Positions 1 through 10,819 are shown, counted from the stretch's first letter. The stretch is DNA of 64,000 nucleotides from Penium margaritaceum (GCA_023375785.1 SZWC01003585.1:87187-151186), one strand, 5' to 3'. The notes: generated by a model from the sequence alone, not told the origin. Numbers and translations: made by a program.

Positions 1-743
1 TCACAAACATCGGTTGGTGACAACGCCCGGTGCAATAGCAACAGCCACAGCCGCAGCAGCACCATCCCCAGCTTTACCATTTGTAGGAAGTGTGGCAGGG
101 ACCAACCCCAGCAGCGTTGATGGTGACTATAGGCAACAACAATAGTAGTAGTAGCACGAAAGGCAATTTGAGGTCGCATATTGCATTAGTCACGCGATAG
201 CAGTATAGCAATCGCATAGTAATCGCATAGTAGTGCAACACTAGCGGAGTGGTGGCCGTCCTTGTGACGATGTCGCATTACGTCTTTGAGAGTGTGCTTT
301 GGTTGCTCACCTCCCCCTGTAGCCTTCTTCCAGCTGGAGCAAGTGCCGTGTGCACTCACCCACGCCATGCTCTGGAGATGAGTAGACTCGCGTGGCAGAA
401 AGCACAATCGGTGCCGTGGTTGGCACCGGCACTACATGCATGGCAAGCACCATGTGCATAATGATACTTGGAGTTGTGGAACATGCCTTGGGCATCTATC
501 AGCTTTTCCTACTACTCTTGTGGCGATGGGCACCATGACCGGTGCTGGTGTTTCCAATGCCCTGTTGGGTGGCGGCCACCTTGGGTACGGTGTTGCCCTT
601 CTTCTTCACCATCGGATTCAGAGACATCGTTGGGCGGCACCGTGGCACCTCTGAGTGGAGCTATGGCGGTATTGTCTGCCAAGCTCTAGGGTCTAAAGCG
701 CACGGTGTAACAGCTCTTAGACCATGTGGTCTTTGAGGAAGCT
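1..743. other. intergenic, no gene recognised
   Basis: Both strands carry only short overlapping open frames with no recognisable domain. There are short runs of GTAGTAG/CAGCAG-like triplets around 30-60 and 140-160. This is the sequence into which the family-A copia element at 749 was inserted; its continuation starts at about 5537. Confidence 0.5.
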
Positions 744-748
744 ATTAC

Positions 749-1440
749 TGTTGGTCTGAGGGTGAGTGTGCACCTTGGAGGGTCCCTAGCAGTGGTTGGT
801 TCACACCACCAACTGTTTTTGGAGAGACTGAAACCGTGGAGGCAACTGGTTCCAAGGATGGCAGAAAACTGGTCAGAGATTGAGGCAACAGTTTTGGCCT
901 CAATTGACTGGGAATGAACTCTTGATCAAGGCTCACAAGCAGTGGCATTTTATAGCCACTGATATAAGCTTTCCAGAACACCAAAGCATGCCAGATTTGG
1001 AGCTTCCTAGCAGATTCTATGACTTCTAGAGTACTCCTTGGTAGGCTGTCCTTTTCCCACCTAGGAAGGCATCCCTTCCCTCCCCTAGAAGCTTCTGCCC
1101 CTTCTTAGATTCCTCAGCTTGCTTCTAATGGGAGGGAAGGTGTCCAGAAGACCAAGACACCTCTAAATGCCTTGTAGGACAAGTCACCCCTTCTAGAAGG
1201 TGTGCCACCTTCCTGGACCCTCACGTGGCCTTCTAGAAACTTAAAGAGGAACTCTAGAGGTTGAACTAGCTTCCTAGCATCTATATTCCACCTCCTTTGA
1301 GGCAGGGCAGAATTTTATCTTGTGGGACTTGAATTCGGGCCCCTGCCTCTAGAAGTGGACACCATTAACCACTAAGGCTTGTCTTTTTGGTGTTCCTTTT
1401 TGGAGTCACTCCTGCCATGGTGAGGAGCATCATTCCAACA
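749..1440 (-). repeat. 3' LTR of family-A copia
   Basis: 692 bp, starting TGTTGG and ending CCAACA on the plus strand. It matches the right LTR at 4837 along its whole length. In the sense direction it holds a Pol III-like A box (1369-1379) and B box (1325-1335), then a TATA box CTATAAAA (947-954). The many CTTCTAGAAG-type palindromes between 1000 and 1260 give the middle of the LTR a self-complementary look. Confidence 0.9.
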
Positions 1441-1455
1441 ATCTCCCCCTTGCGC
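1441..1455 (-). other. polypurine tract of family-A copia
   Basis: The minus strand reads GCGCAAGGGGGAGAT and abuts the 3' LTR. This is where plus-strand DNA synthesis would be primed. An equivalent tract sits at 47869-47883 in the sibling copy. Confidence 0.85.
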
Positions 1456-1491
1456 GTCACCCATGGCAGTTGTCCATGCTTAGCCTGCAAC

Positions 1492-2876
1492 TCAAGAGGC
1501 TTGGGAAAGCCCAAGCTCCATACAAGTAGCATCATGCCTGTTCTTGGGTTGCGCCTTTGTCATGGCATCAGCAAGCATGTGTTTTGTGCCACAGTGCACA
1601 AGCACCACATCACCCTTTGCAATGAGGTCTCGTGCAAAGTGATGCCGGATCTCTATGTGCTTTGTCCTCTGGTGTAGCATAGGGTTCTTGCTTAGGCTGA
1701 TGGCACTCATGTTGTCAACATTGAGTGCCATTGGCTTCTTTTGCGGCTCCTTAATCTCCTTGAGCAATTGCCGCAGCCATAGTGCCTCCTTTGCGTCTTC
1801 CTCGAGCGCAATATACTCCACCTCCGTGCTGGATAGAGCCACACTGTCCTGCTTTCGGCTGCCCAAGACACTGCTGCACCACCAAGCACAAAAACATAGC
1901 CTGATGTTGACTTGCGGTCATTAACGTCACCTGCCCAATCAGCATCAGAGTAGCCAACCAACTCGAGGGAGTCAGTCCGTGCTCTCCCTCCAAACACAAG
2001 TTGCGAATGTGTCGTTGCCTTCAAGTAGCGAAGGATTCTCTTCACCGCTTGCCAATGTAGGAGCCCCGGCTCAGCAACATTGCGGCTCACTTGTCCTTCA
2101 GCAAAGCCAAGGTCAGGCGTCGTCGCCACCATAGCATACATTATGCTGCCAACTGCGGACTGGTACGGTACTCCAGCCATCTCCGCCTTCTCGTTCTCCG
2201 TGCTCGGGCCCATGCTCGAGCTAAGCTCACATGTCATTGTCATAGGTGTGCCGATGGGTTTGCACTCCTCCATGTTATAGCGGCGGAGCACCTCTTGCAC
2301 ATGATTTTTGTAACCCATCTCCAGCGTACGTGCTTTGCGGTCCCTCTTGATGGCGATGCCCAGGTAGTACACAAGCTCGCCCATGTCTGTCATCTTGAAC
2401 TGGTTGCCAAGCTGTTTCTTCAGGCTCTTGAGCTCCCCCTCATCCGAAGACACAAGGATGAGGTCATCCATGTAGAGGACGACAATTTGGTGGAGTTCTG
2501 GCTGATTACGCACGTACACGCTGTGATCGGCCTCGCAGCGCTTGAAGCCAAGCTCACCCATGAAACTATCCATCTTGAGGTACCACATGAGCGGAGCTTG
2601 CTTCAGTCCATAGAGCGCCTTGCGAAGCCGGCACACCTTCCCTTGCGGCGCATCCACCCCCTATGGAACCTCCATGTAGATTTCCTTGTCTAGGTTGCCA
2701 TTGAGGAACACGGTTTTCACATCCATTTGGTGGATTTTGTAGTCGCGTGCCGCTGCCACCGAGAGGATAGTACGGATGGAGGCAAACTTGGCAACTGGTG
2801 AAAAAGTCTCATCATAGTGGTCCCCTTTTCTGTGGACATATCCTTTTGCCACCACCCGCGCCTTGTACCGCTCCAC
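1492..2876 (-). pseudogene. copia reverse transcriptase and RNase H region
   Basis: This is part of the element at 749-5536. Recognisable in translation are the copia RT blocks (DVKTVFLNGNL, LYGLKQAP, YMDDL), the connection region (YYLGIAIKR), and the RNase H blocks (YSDADWAGD, STEVEYIAL, DNMSAISLSKNP, TKHIEIRHHF). The family role is reverse transcription of the element RNA. The frame is not continuous, so it is recorded as a fossil. Confidence 0.88.
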
Positions 2877-2900
2877 CTTCCCCTCCTTTGTGAGCTTCTT

Positions 2901-3862
2901 NNNNNNNNNNNNNNNNNNNNNNNNNNNNNNNNNNNNNNNNNNNNNNNNNNNNNNNNNNNNNNNNNNNNNNNNNNNNNNNNNNNNNNNNNNNNNNNNNNNN
3001 NNNNNNNNNNNNNNNNNNNNNNNNNNNNNNNNNNNNNNNNNNNNNNNNNNNNNNNNNNNNNNNNNNNNNNNNNNNNNNNNNNNNNNNNNNNNNNNNNNNN
3101 NNNNNNNNNNNNNNNNNNNNNNNNNNNNNNNNNNNNNNNNNNNNNNNNNNNNNNNNNNNNNNNNNNNNNNNNNNNNNNNNNNNNNNNNNNNNNNNNNNNN
3201 NNNNNNNNNNNNNNNNNNNNNNNNNNNNNNNNNNNNNNNNNNNNNNNNNNNNNNNNNNNNNNNNNNNNNNNNNNNNNNNNNNNNNNNNNNNNNNNNNNNN
3301 NNNNNNNNNNNNNNNNNNNNNNNNNNNNNNNNNNNNNNNNNNNNNNNNNNNNNNNNNNNNNNNNNNNNNNNNNNNNNNNNNNNNNNNNNNNNNNNNNNNN
3401 NNNNNNNNNNNNNNNNNNNNNNNNNNNNNNNNNNNNNNNNNNNNNNNNNNNNNNNNNNNNNNNNNNNNNNNNNNNNNNNNNNNNNNNNNNNNNNNNNNNN
3501 NNNNNNNNNNNNNNNNNNNNNNNNNNNNNNNNNNNNNNNNNNNNNNNNNNNNNNNNNNNNNNNNNNNNNNNNNNNNNNNNNNNNNNNNNNNNNNNNNNNN
3601 NNNNNNNNNNNNNNNNNNNNNNNNNNNNNNNNNNNNNNNNNNNNNNNNNNNNNNNNNNNNNNNNNNNNNNNNNNNNNNNNNNNNNNNNNNNNNNNNNNNN
3701 NNNNNNNNNNNNNNNNNNNNNNNNNNNNNNNNNNNNNNNNNNNNNNNNNNNNNNNNNNNNNNNNNNNNNNNNNNNNNNNNNNNNNNNNNNNNNNNNNNNN
3801 NNNNNNNNNNNNNNNNNNNNNNNNNNNNNNNNNNNNNNNNNNNNNNNNNNNNNNNNNNNNNN
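2901..3862. other. assembly gap, 962 N
   Basis: A run of N inside the copia element. From its position it should hold the integrase and part of the RT. Reading frames running through it are meaningless. Confidence 0.99.
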
Positions 3863-4079
3863 CGTAGGTGACAAATGCCGCCCTATTGCATTCGTGTGGC
3901 GGCCTGATCCTGAGTCGATGAGGGCAACTCCCGAATCCTTCAAGTTGGTGGAGTTGTACGCCATGAGGGCGTGCTCATCTTTTTTCCCGCCCTGCTGCGG
4001 CCGATCTGTTTTCTTCTTGGGACAGTTGCGCGCGTAGTGGCCCTCCTTGCTGCAGTTGAAGCACTCCCCCTTCTTGTCA

Positions 4080-4768
4080 CCCTTCTTGGTGCCCTATTTG
4101 GGACCCTTCCACTTGTCGCCTCGGCCTCCACTTTGAGGATGTACCATGTAAGCTTAACTTGATGCCGCTGCACTCTGTCGACCGCCACGTCGCATCCACT
4201 CATTGCGCACGTACTCAGCAACCTTGAGGTACTTCAGCTCGTCGGAAGGCCAGCCACCAAGGACTGTGATCATGGGACTCCAACTTTCTGGCAAGACCAG
4301 AAGGAGGATCATAGCTTGCAACTGAGAGTCGACCTCCCAACCCGTGGCCGCGCACATCGCTGCGAGTGACTCAATCTGCTACATGATCTCCATGATGTTG
4401 TCGCCTTTGTTGGCTCGGAGGGTGATGAGCCGTTTGAAGATGAAGAGCTGATTGGCAAGGTTGCTTGACTGGCAGATGGAGCAGAGTTTTGACCATGTGT
4501 CTGCGGCCATGGTGCATCCTTGGATGTGCCCAAGTTGTGGCGGGCATAACGCGGACACAAGAAGCGCCAACGTCTTTTTGTTGCGCTTCTTGTATGCCTC
4601 CTTCACCTCAGCCGTTGCAGTCTCCGGCGGAGCAGTCTCATCACCTTTTACAAGCTCAAGCAGTCCCTTGTCGTCGAGGAAGACCTCAAACTGCCACCTC
4701 CACAAGGCAAAGCGTGTCCCATCAAACTCAAGGACAGCTCTGCTGCTCTCTTGCTTGCTGGTTGCCAT
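4080..4768 (-). pseudogene. copia gag (family A)
   Basis: The start is chosen at the ATG at 4768-4766 (MATSKQ...), 52 nt inside the primer site; upstream in-frame sequence lies in the LTR and is not coding. The product resembles copia Gag of the UBN2 type: FALWRWQFEVFL near the N terminus, then ANQLFIFKRLITLRAN, and SWSPMITVLGG in the C-terminal half. It is followed by a basic stretch and the CCHC knuckle. Gag would form the virus-like particle. A close relative lies at 49077-49690. Confidence 0.85.
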
Positions 4769-4820
4769 GTCTTGCTGCTGGAAGCGTGAAATCAAGCTGG
4801 CTTTGAACCCCTTAGATGCC

Positions 4821-4834
4821 TGGGCCCATAAGCC
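4821..4834 (-). other. primer-binding site, half-tRNA iMet type
   Basis: Directly after the 5' LTR the sense strand reads GGCTTATGGGCCCA. This is one base away from the complement of the anticodon arm of initiator tRNA-Met (TGGGCCCATAACCC). It is not the usual complement of the tRNA 3' end (TGGTATCAGAGC). Confidence 0.75.
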
Positions 4835-4836
4835 TT

Positions 4837-5536
4837 TGTTGGTATGAGGGTGAGTGTGCACCCTGGATGGTCCCTAGCAGTGGCTGGTTCACACCACCAA
4901 CTGTTTTTGGGGAGACTGAAACTGTGGAGGCAACTAGTTCCAAGGATGGCAGAAAACTGGTCAGAGATTGAGGCAACAGTTTTGGCCTCATTTGACTGGG
5001 AATGAACTCTTGATCAAGGCTCACAAGCAGTGGCTTTTTATAGCCACTGATGTAAGCTTTCCAGAACACCAAAGCAGGCCAGATTTGGAGCTTTCTAGCA
5101 GATTCTATGGCTTCTAGAGTGCTCCTTGGTAGGCTGTCCTCTTCCCACCTAGGAAGGCATTCCTTCCCTCCCCTAGAAGCTTCTGCCCCTTCCTAGATTC
5201 CTCAGCTTGCTTCTAGTAGGAGGGAAGGTGTCCAAAAGACCAAGACACCTCTAGATGCCTTGTAGGACAAGTCACCCCTTCTAGAAGGTGTGCCACCTTC
5301 CTGGACCCTCACGTGGCCTTCTAGAAACTTAAAGAGGAACTCTAGAGGTTGAGCTACCTTCCTGGCATCTATGTTCCACCTCCTTTGAGGCAAGGCAGAA
5401 TTTTATCTAGTGGGACTTGAACCCGGGCCCCTGCCTCTAGAGGTGGAAACCATTAACCACTAAGCCACTAAGGCTTGTCTTTTTGGTGTTCCTTTTTGAA
5501 TTCACTCCTGCCCTGGTGAGGAGCATCGTTCCAAAA
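4837..5536 (-). repeat. 5' LTR of family-A copia
   Basis: 700 bp, starting TGTTGG and ending CCAAAA on the plus strand. It carries a TATA box in sense at 5036-5043 (CTATAAAA) and the tRNA-like block at 5413-5467. It is nearly identical to 749-1440. Confidence 0.9.
5413..5467 (-). promoter_or_regulatory. tRNA-like Pol III A/B box module inside LTR
   Basis: In sense the A box TGGCTTAGTGG lies at 5467-5457 and the B box GGTTCAAGTCC at 5423-5413, 44 nt apart start to start, the spacing of a normal tRNA gene. The A box is followed by TTAATGG as in many tRNA D-loops. The same pair recurs in all other family-A LTRs (1325-1379, 6461-6515, 47745-47799, 50338-50392). The anticodon arm does not fold convincingly, so this is tRNA-like or SINE-like rather than a working tRNA gene. 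Transcription by Pol III is an inference. Confidence 0.7.
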
Positions 5537-6391
5537 GTTACCATGTGCCACTATGGGCACCCCATACCCCTTTTTGCCATCCTCACCTCTGTCTGTGGTG
5601 TCACATGACGGTGCCAAACCTCTTGGCTTAGCTCTACATCTAACACCCTTTGCTCTGTCCCAGATTTTTTTAGAGTCATCCCAACATCTGACCCCTCCGC
5701 TTCCATGATAGTGCCTTCACTTCACGATTGTCTTGCTTGCACTTGGCACACAAGACAACCGGCGCCAGGTTTGGTGCGACGCATCGAGTAGGTAGCAGTA
5801 GCAGTAGTAGTGGCAGACGTTACCGTGGAGCTAACTCCCTTGTCCTCGGTTGTAGGGTTGGTGCAACATCCCTTCTTAGATTCTACCTGTGTTTCAGTCA
5901 AGGGGGGATGAAGTGCCCGCAGACGACCACCGAAGAGGGCAGGAGGGGTGCGATAGATGGTGCTGCATGACAGGGCGCTCTTGGTGAGGACAAGATGTTT
6001 GATGAGAGGTCGGACATGGAGAAGGAGGCGGAGGACTGGTCCAATGCAGAGAGAGAGAGATGGAGATTGTGATTGTAGTTGACATAGTAGAGACCACGAT
6101 CACTGAGGCAGGTGTGGTAGTAGTAGTGCATCGGGTAACTCTAGCAGTGGCGATGACAGCCAACACATGTGGAGCACACGTTTGGATAGTGAACGTGTTG
6201 ACAGCCACAAACATCATGATAGTAATAGCAATTATGTTTTGTGCTACAGACGGGACACAAGCAGTGGATGCCTTTCTTGGTGCAGACACCAAGATGATCA
6301 TTGCCTCTACAGCAGCCAGAACTTCCACGGCAGGGGTAGACGCTCTCTTAGTTGCAGCATCAGCCATTGAAGGTACACATGCAACGGGGGC
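5537..6391. other. no recognised gene; Ala/Thr/Val-rich open stretch
   Basis: This stretch lies between the copia element and the solo LTR. A plus-strand open stretch from about 6060 is rich in Val, Ala, Thr and Ile and has no motif I recognise. A GA-rich patch sits at 6046-6061. It may belong to the same decayed unit as 7095-8650. Confidence 0.4.
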
Positions 6392-7094
6392 TGTTGGAGA
6401 GGTGCTCCTCACCATGGCAGGACTGACTCCAAAAAGGAACGCCAGAAAGAAAAGCCCAAGTGGCTTAGTGGTTAATGATGTCCACCTCTAGAGGGAAGGG
6501 CCTCGGTTCAAGTCCCGGAAGATCAAATTCTGCCCTGCCTCAAGGGAGGTGAAAAACAGTTGCTAAGAAGCTAGCTCAACCTCTAGAATTCCTCCTTTAA
6601 TTTCTAGAAACCTAAGTGAGGGTCCAGGAAGGTCGCACACCTTCTAGAAGGGGTAACTTTCCCTACCAGACATCTAGAGGTGTCTTGCTCTTTTGGATGC
6701 CTTCCCTCCCACTAGAAGGAAGCTGAGGAACCTAGGAAGGGGAAGAAGCTTCTAGAGGAAGGAAGGGATGCCTTCCTAGATGGGAGAAAGGACAGCCTAC
6801 CAAGGGCCACTCTAGAAGTAGTAGAATCTAATAGGAAGCTTCAAATCTGGCATGCTTTGGTGTTCTGGAAAGCTTAGATCAGTGGCTAGGAAATGGCACT
6901 GCTTGGGAGTCTTTGATCACGAGTCTATATTCAGTCAATTGAGGCCAAAACTATTGCCACACTATCTGACTAGTTTTCTGCCATCCTTGGAACTAGTTGC
7001 CTCCATAGTTTCAGTCTCTCCATAAACAGTTGGTGGTGTGAACCAGCCACTCCTAGGGACCTTCCAGGGTGCACACTCACCCTCAGGCTAACAG
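6392..7094 (+). mobile_element. solo LTR, family-A copia, plus orientation
   Basis: 703 bp from TGTTGG to CTAACA, in the opposite orientation to the element at 749. It is flanked on both sides by GGGGC (6387-6391 and 7095-7099), a perfect 5-bp target duplication. No internal region remains, so it is the product of LTR-LTR recombination. The A box (6461-6471) and B box (6505-6515) are exact; the TATA region is degraded. Confidence 0.93.
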
Positions 7095-8660
7095 GGGCAC
7101 CCGGAGAGGTAGGGGACGTCGGGGTTGCTAGCATGTCTGCTATGGCCATTGCCATAGCTATTTGCGGAGGTGTAGCTGTCGCGGAGGACACAGATCAAGG
7201 AGTAGCTGATGTACCAGCGGCCAAGCGGGCCCATGTTCTTGGGTGTCCATACTTTGTGCTTTACAACCAAGAGGATGTATTTGCATGTGCAGACAGACAC
7301 CTGTACGACCTCACACTTGAGTTACGTGCAGCAAGCAAGCATTGGAGCACCACAGACGCCATGGGTCGTCAGGAAGCGCCAGTAGACGTCGAGGATGTGT
7401 ACTCATGACTCGAGGCTACTGAGTGGATGTTGCACAGTGCAGTGTGGAGGCGGTCGGACTTCCACCAATTGGAGGACGCGAAATCAGTGGATACTTCAGC
7501 AGCAACTGCCCGTGCAAGAGCAGCCGTTACCATGGTCCACGATGTTGACAGCCGAGTGGTGGTTCTGTCCGCAGCATCAGATGGGCCTATAGCAGTCACC
7601 CCTACAAATACATCTACTGTGGAGGATGCAAAGCAATCTACTGACCTCCGGCTTATGACTTCCCTAACCAGCATTGCTGACACCATGGCGGTTCTAGCTG
7701 ACAACACATGTACTCAAGTCGGAGTTCTAGTTTTTGTACCCAAGCGCTTGCACTCCACTGTCCACGTGTAGGAGGTAGCTGTGGCTGGAGCACTGGCGCA
7801 CGTACGGGGTCACATGGCTGAGCTCCGAGAGGCTAGTTGCCATTGTTACACTATGAATGTTCAAACACGGAAGGCTGCCAAGGAATGCAATGAGGATGTG
7901 CTCATACGACTCAATGGGTTGAGAGGTATCTATAGGATGCACGTCGGGGCCGGGCGGACGTTCAATTGCATGAGGACAATTGGTTGCCCACCAGGGGTTG
8001 GGAGGAGCCCCAAGACGTTGTTCAGGCTCCTGATGACGGTCACAATGTGGCAAAGGAAGATTCACTGACGGATGTTGATGTCCGGCAAGCAGTGGACGGC
8101 AGAGTGACAGGTGTGTCAGTAGCAGCCAAAGCCTCTCAAGTAGCACCTCCTATAGATGTAGACGCTGCAGATGCCAACATGTTGTGTGGTGGCGACGCCC
8201 TGCCGGTTGGCAACCAGCTGACATGTGATTTGACACCTGAACTACGCAATGAGGCAGCGAGGCTGCAGGAGGCCGTAGCTCGTGCCGACGCACATGCAAT
8301 CAAGGTCCATCGTAGGGTTTGTTTTGTGATTGACTATCCGCATGCCACAGATGCAGACGCCAAGGCAACAGTTGCAACAGAGCTCGATGAGCTCTACACT
8401 TGTCTTGATGCTAAAGAGTCCACGTGGTCATGTGTAGCTCTTTAGCTGACGGGCATATAGGAAATGACGCAGTTGGAGGAGGGCCTCAGAGCTATACCTG
8501 TCACAGTAGTAGGTGACGAGAGCATTCATGTCTACAACAACGACAATGACATCAGTCTTTTCACGTTGTGTTGTGAGGCTGTGTGCGTGCATGTCCCACC
8601 AGCATCGTTCTCACATTTGTTGTTGCTATGCAGGCGTATGTGGCCATGAGGAAGCCATGC
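7095..8660 (+). pseudogene. decayed coding-like sequence, family not recognised
   Basis: A series of plus-strand open stretches in different frames (7133-7408, 7427-7771, 7781-8068, 7966-8445, 8464-8649) with similar composition: rich in Ala, Val, Thr and Asp, with segments such as DLTLELRAASKHW and DLTPELRNEAARLQEA that look related to each other. The bias towards open plus-strand frames suggests an old gene that has decayed. I see no RT, integrase, protease or transposase motif. It could be the internal part of an unusual LTR element ending at the tract at 9164, or an unrelated gene. Confidence 0.35.
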
Positions 8661-8800
8661 TCCCTTGTCAGGGGGGATTTTGTGCACACCTATCAACTAT
8701 ACTTGTACTATTGGGCTCTGCCACACAAGGGGTTGTTCTTGGGGTGTGTCCTTTTTCACGATGCCTCCTAGTGCATAGCACATATGTGCACTACTGCTCT

Positions 8801-9068
8801 ATGGTTAACATGGATTGAGGTGGTGATGGTCGAGACCCGCATACCTGGTAGGTTTTCATGTTGTGACAAGGAGACCTAGTACCTTCCAACCACCATTTAC
8901 TTGTTATGCAGGAATGTCTGTATGTGTGTGTATGTGTGTGTGTGTGTGTNATGGTTAACATGGATTGAGGTGGTGATGGTCGAGACCCGCATACCTGGTA
9001 GGTTTTCATGTTGTGACAAGGAGACCTAGTACCTTCCAACCACCATTTACTTGTTATGCAGGAATGTC

Positions 9069-9098
<30 letters not shown>
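8801..9098. repeat. 149-bp direct duplication around a single N
   Basis: The sequence starting ATGGTTAACATGG at 8801 restarts at 8951 directly after the lone N at 8950. The two copies are identical until the TG microsatellite at their right ends. This is the pattern of two overlapping contigs that were not merged, so it is probably an assembly artefact rather than a biological tandem. Confidence 0.85.

Positions 9099-9128
<30 letters not shown>
9071..9128. repeat. (TG)n microsatellite
   Basis: An almost pure TG run of about 58 bp. A shorter, interrupted version at 8922-8949 is the left partner of the assembly duplication. Confidence 0.95.
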
Positions 9129-9129
<1 letters not shown>

Positions 9130-9161
9130 TACTACAGGTGTTGCACTATCGGGCTCTACAG

Positions 9162-9190
9162 CCAAGGGGGAGTGTTGTGTGGGATTTTAG
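9162..9190 (+). other. polypurine tract and LTR-like start
   Basis: CCAAGGGGGAG is followed at once by TGTTGTGTGGG (9173 on). A purine tract joined to TGTT... is the standard 3' boundary between internal region and LTR in a plus-strand element. I could not find the far end of this LTR or its partner. The sequence up to about 9700 repeats the phrase CACAAGGAGACCT several times, which may be decayed LTR. Confidence 0.45.
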
Positions 9191-9924
9191 CGGACACCAC
9201 TCCACACTGCGACTGTGGCACCAGAGGTCATTTACAGATCCCGAGACTGTATCATCACCTACGATATTGCCAATGTGATGCACTTGCTGTGTTGCGGAAT
9301 CCAGGTTTGCGGATATGTAGCTGCTAGAGTTCTCTTGGTCGTCAAGATCCGGGCACTCGAAGACATGTTCCGAGGTCACAAGGAGATCTGAGGTGGCTCT
9401 CGTCAAGACCCGTGCACCTTATGGGCTGTAGAGGTGTGAATTTGAGACCTAGAGCCTTGACCAAGTGTGTGCTCATGATGTTTTTTCCGATGCTTAGTTG
9501 TGTATCTTGCTCGTTGGTTGGGACTCGAGCATCCGGAACCATGTTTTGGTTCAAACATGTTGGGGTCACAAGGAGACCTGCCTTGCACATCACAGATCTG
9601 TCCGGCTTGTTGTGTTGCCTGTTTTGGTTCAAACGATGCGTCATTCTAACACCTGTGCGGGAAGTTATGACTTGGCGAGTGCTTTAGCCGCAGCTGGGCC
9701 GTTCTAGCAATCTGCATAGTTTTGGGCAAGTTGTGCCTGGTGCACAGCCAAACGCGCCTTTTGCTAAGCACCAGACCTCATATCTATTTAGTTTGTTATT
9801 GCTCATTTTTAAAACTCTCTCTGCATATGTTCTATTCATGGAAGTACATTTCACACTCTTCGTGTTGCCTAGCCAAACCCTTCTTCTTATGCGTCTGACT
9901 TGTGTTGACGCCGCGAGCTGAAAC

Positions 9925-10370
9925 AGCACTGACGTCCAATTAGTGGCAAGCGTGTTAGGAAGCTTCTTGGCAAGTACATTTGCTGGGGCATTTGCAAGTC
10001 CAAATGGCATGAATGTGAACTCAAAATGACCATAGCATGTTTGGATTGCCGTCTTCTTGATGTCAATGTCTGCCACGTGGATCTAGTCATAATCGATGCG
10101 AAGGTCAATTTTTGTGAAAAATTGAGCCCGTCAAAGTTGGTCAAAAAGTTTGTCAGCTCTGAGAAGAGGGTAGCCATTCTTGATGATAGTGTCACTCAAG
10201 GCTTGATAGTCAATGCACATTTGCATTTTGTCACATTCTGTTTTCAAGAACAGTACTGGTGCGGTGCATGGTGACGTGGATGGGCAAATGAATTATTGAC
10301 CAAGCATCTTATCGACCTGTGTTTTTAGCTCCGTCAGCTCATGATCGATCATCTGATAGCCTATTCACTT
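9925..10370 (-). pseudogene. Ty3/gypsy reverse transcriptase fragment
   Basis: The minus strand shows the ordered gypsy RT blocks: an N-terminal MIDHELTELKTQVDKML-like segment, then CIDYQAL, a YPLLRADKLFDQL-like segment, and [15 protein letters not shown]. It is an old internal piece of a gypsy element without visible LTRs and clearly broken. Confidence 0.8.
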
Positions 10371-10819
10371 GTATCGACCAGTCAAGAAGCAAGTAAGATG
10401 GGCAAACTCTAGGGTAGCAGTGTTTGATGCAGAAATGGTTGTTACACGGCATAAAACAGACTTTCAAGCACCACCTTGACATTGCTTGACATACGCTATC
10501 AGAACAGGCTCCTTCCTGTTGTTGAGATTTTTGTGTGACAGTCAGAGTAGGTGCGTGGCACATACACAAAATATTGGACGTTTTTTCCCTTCTTTGTCTG
10601 AGCACGAATTTCCACCCAAAATTATGTCAATGTTGTTACAACAGTGTTGTCGACCAAAATGAACACCTGATGTATGAACAAAGCTAGTATTTTTGGAAAC
10701 TGTATAAGTTCTGTAACTACTATGGTGGAAGAATTTAGTGACGTGGTGTTAAACCCCAAGGGAGCAAGGTATGGCGCAAAGGATTCATCAATTAATTTGA
10801 ATTATCTTGAGACTTGAAG
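10371..10819. other. no gene recognised
   Basis: Only short frames. This is probably flanking decay of the gypsy fragment on the left, up to the edge of element H. Confidence 0.4.

Larger units (their letters stand above)
749..5536 (-). mobile_element. Ty1/copia LTR retrotransposon, family A (fossil)
   Basis: The element lies on the minus strand. LTRs are at 749-1440 (3') and 4837-5536 (5'), both of the form TGTTGG...CCAACA or close to it. They are flanked by near-matching 5-bp duplications (ATTAC at 744-748, GTTAC at 5537-5541). In sense order the parts are: half-tRNA primer site 4821-4834, gag from the ATG at 4768 down to about 4080, CCHC zinc knuckle 4023-4070 (reads CFNCSKEGHYARNC), start of the protease region, a 962-base assembly gap, reverse transcriptase and RNase H at about 2890-1490, and a purine tract at 1441-1455. 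By eye the first 240 bp of the two LTRs differ at about 10 sites, a few per cent, so the insertion is fairly recent. It appears broken at a few places; the gap hides the integrase. Sibling copies are at 47169-50460 and, as lone LTRs, at 6392 and 63680. Confidence 0.92.

Noticed and set aside
1000-1260. Family-A LTR middle as an independent MITE because of CTTCTAGAAG palindromes
   Set aside because: The palindromes are present in every LTR copy at the same place with no separate target duplication.
2091-2693. 200-residue plus-strand frame
   Set aside because: Antisense to the RT of the family-A copia.
2717-4037. Long frames spanning the N gap on both strands
   Set aside because: Most residues are unknown; the frames are open only because N cannot encode a stop.
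5400-5480. Functional tRNA gene in the LTR
   Set aside because: A and B boxes are good but the anticodon arm does not pair and there is no matching acceptor stem, so it is called tRNA-like only.
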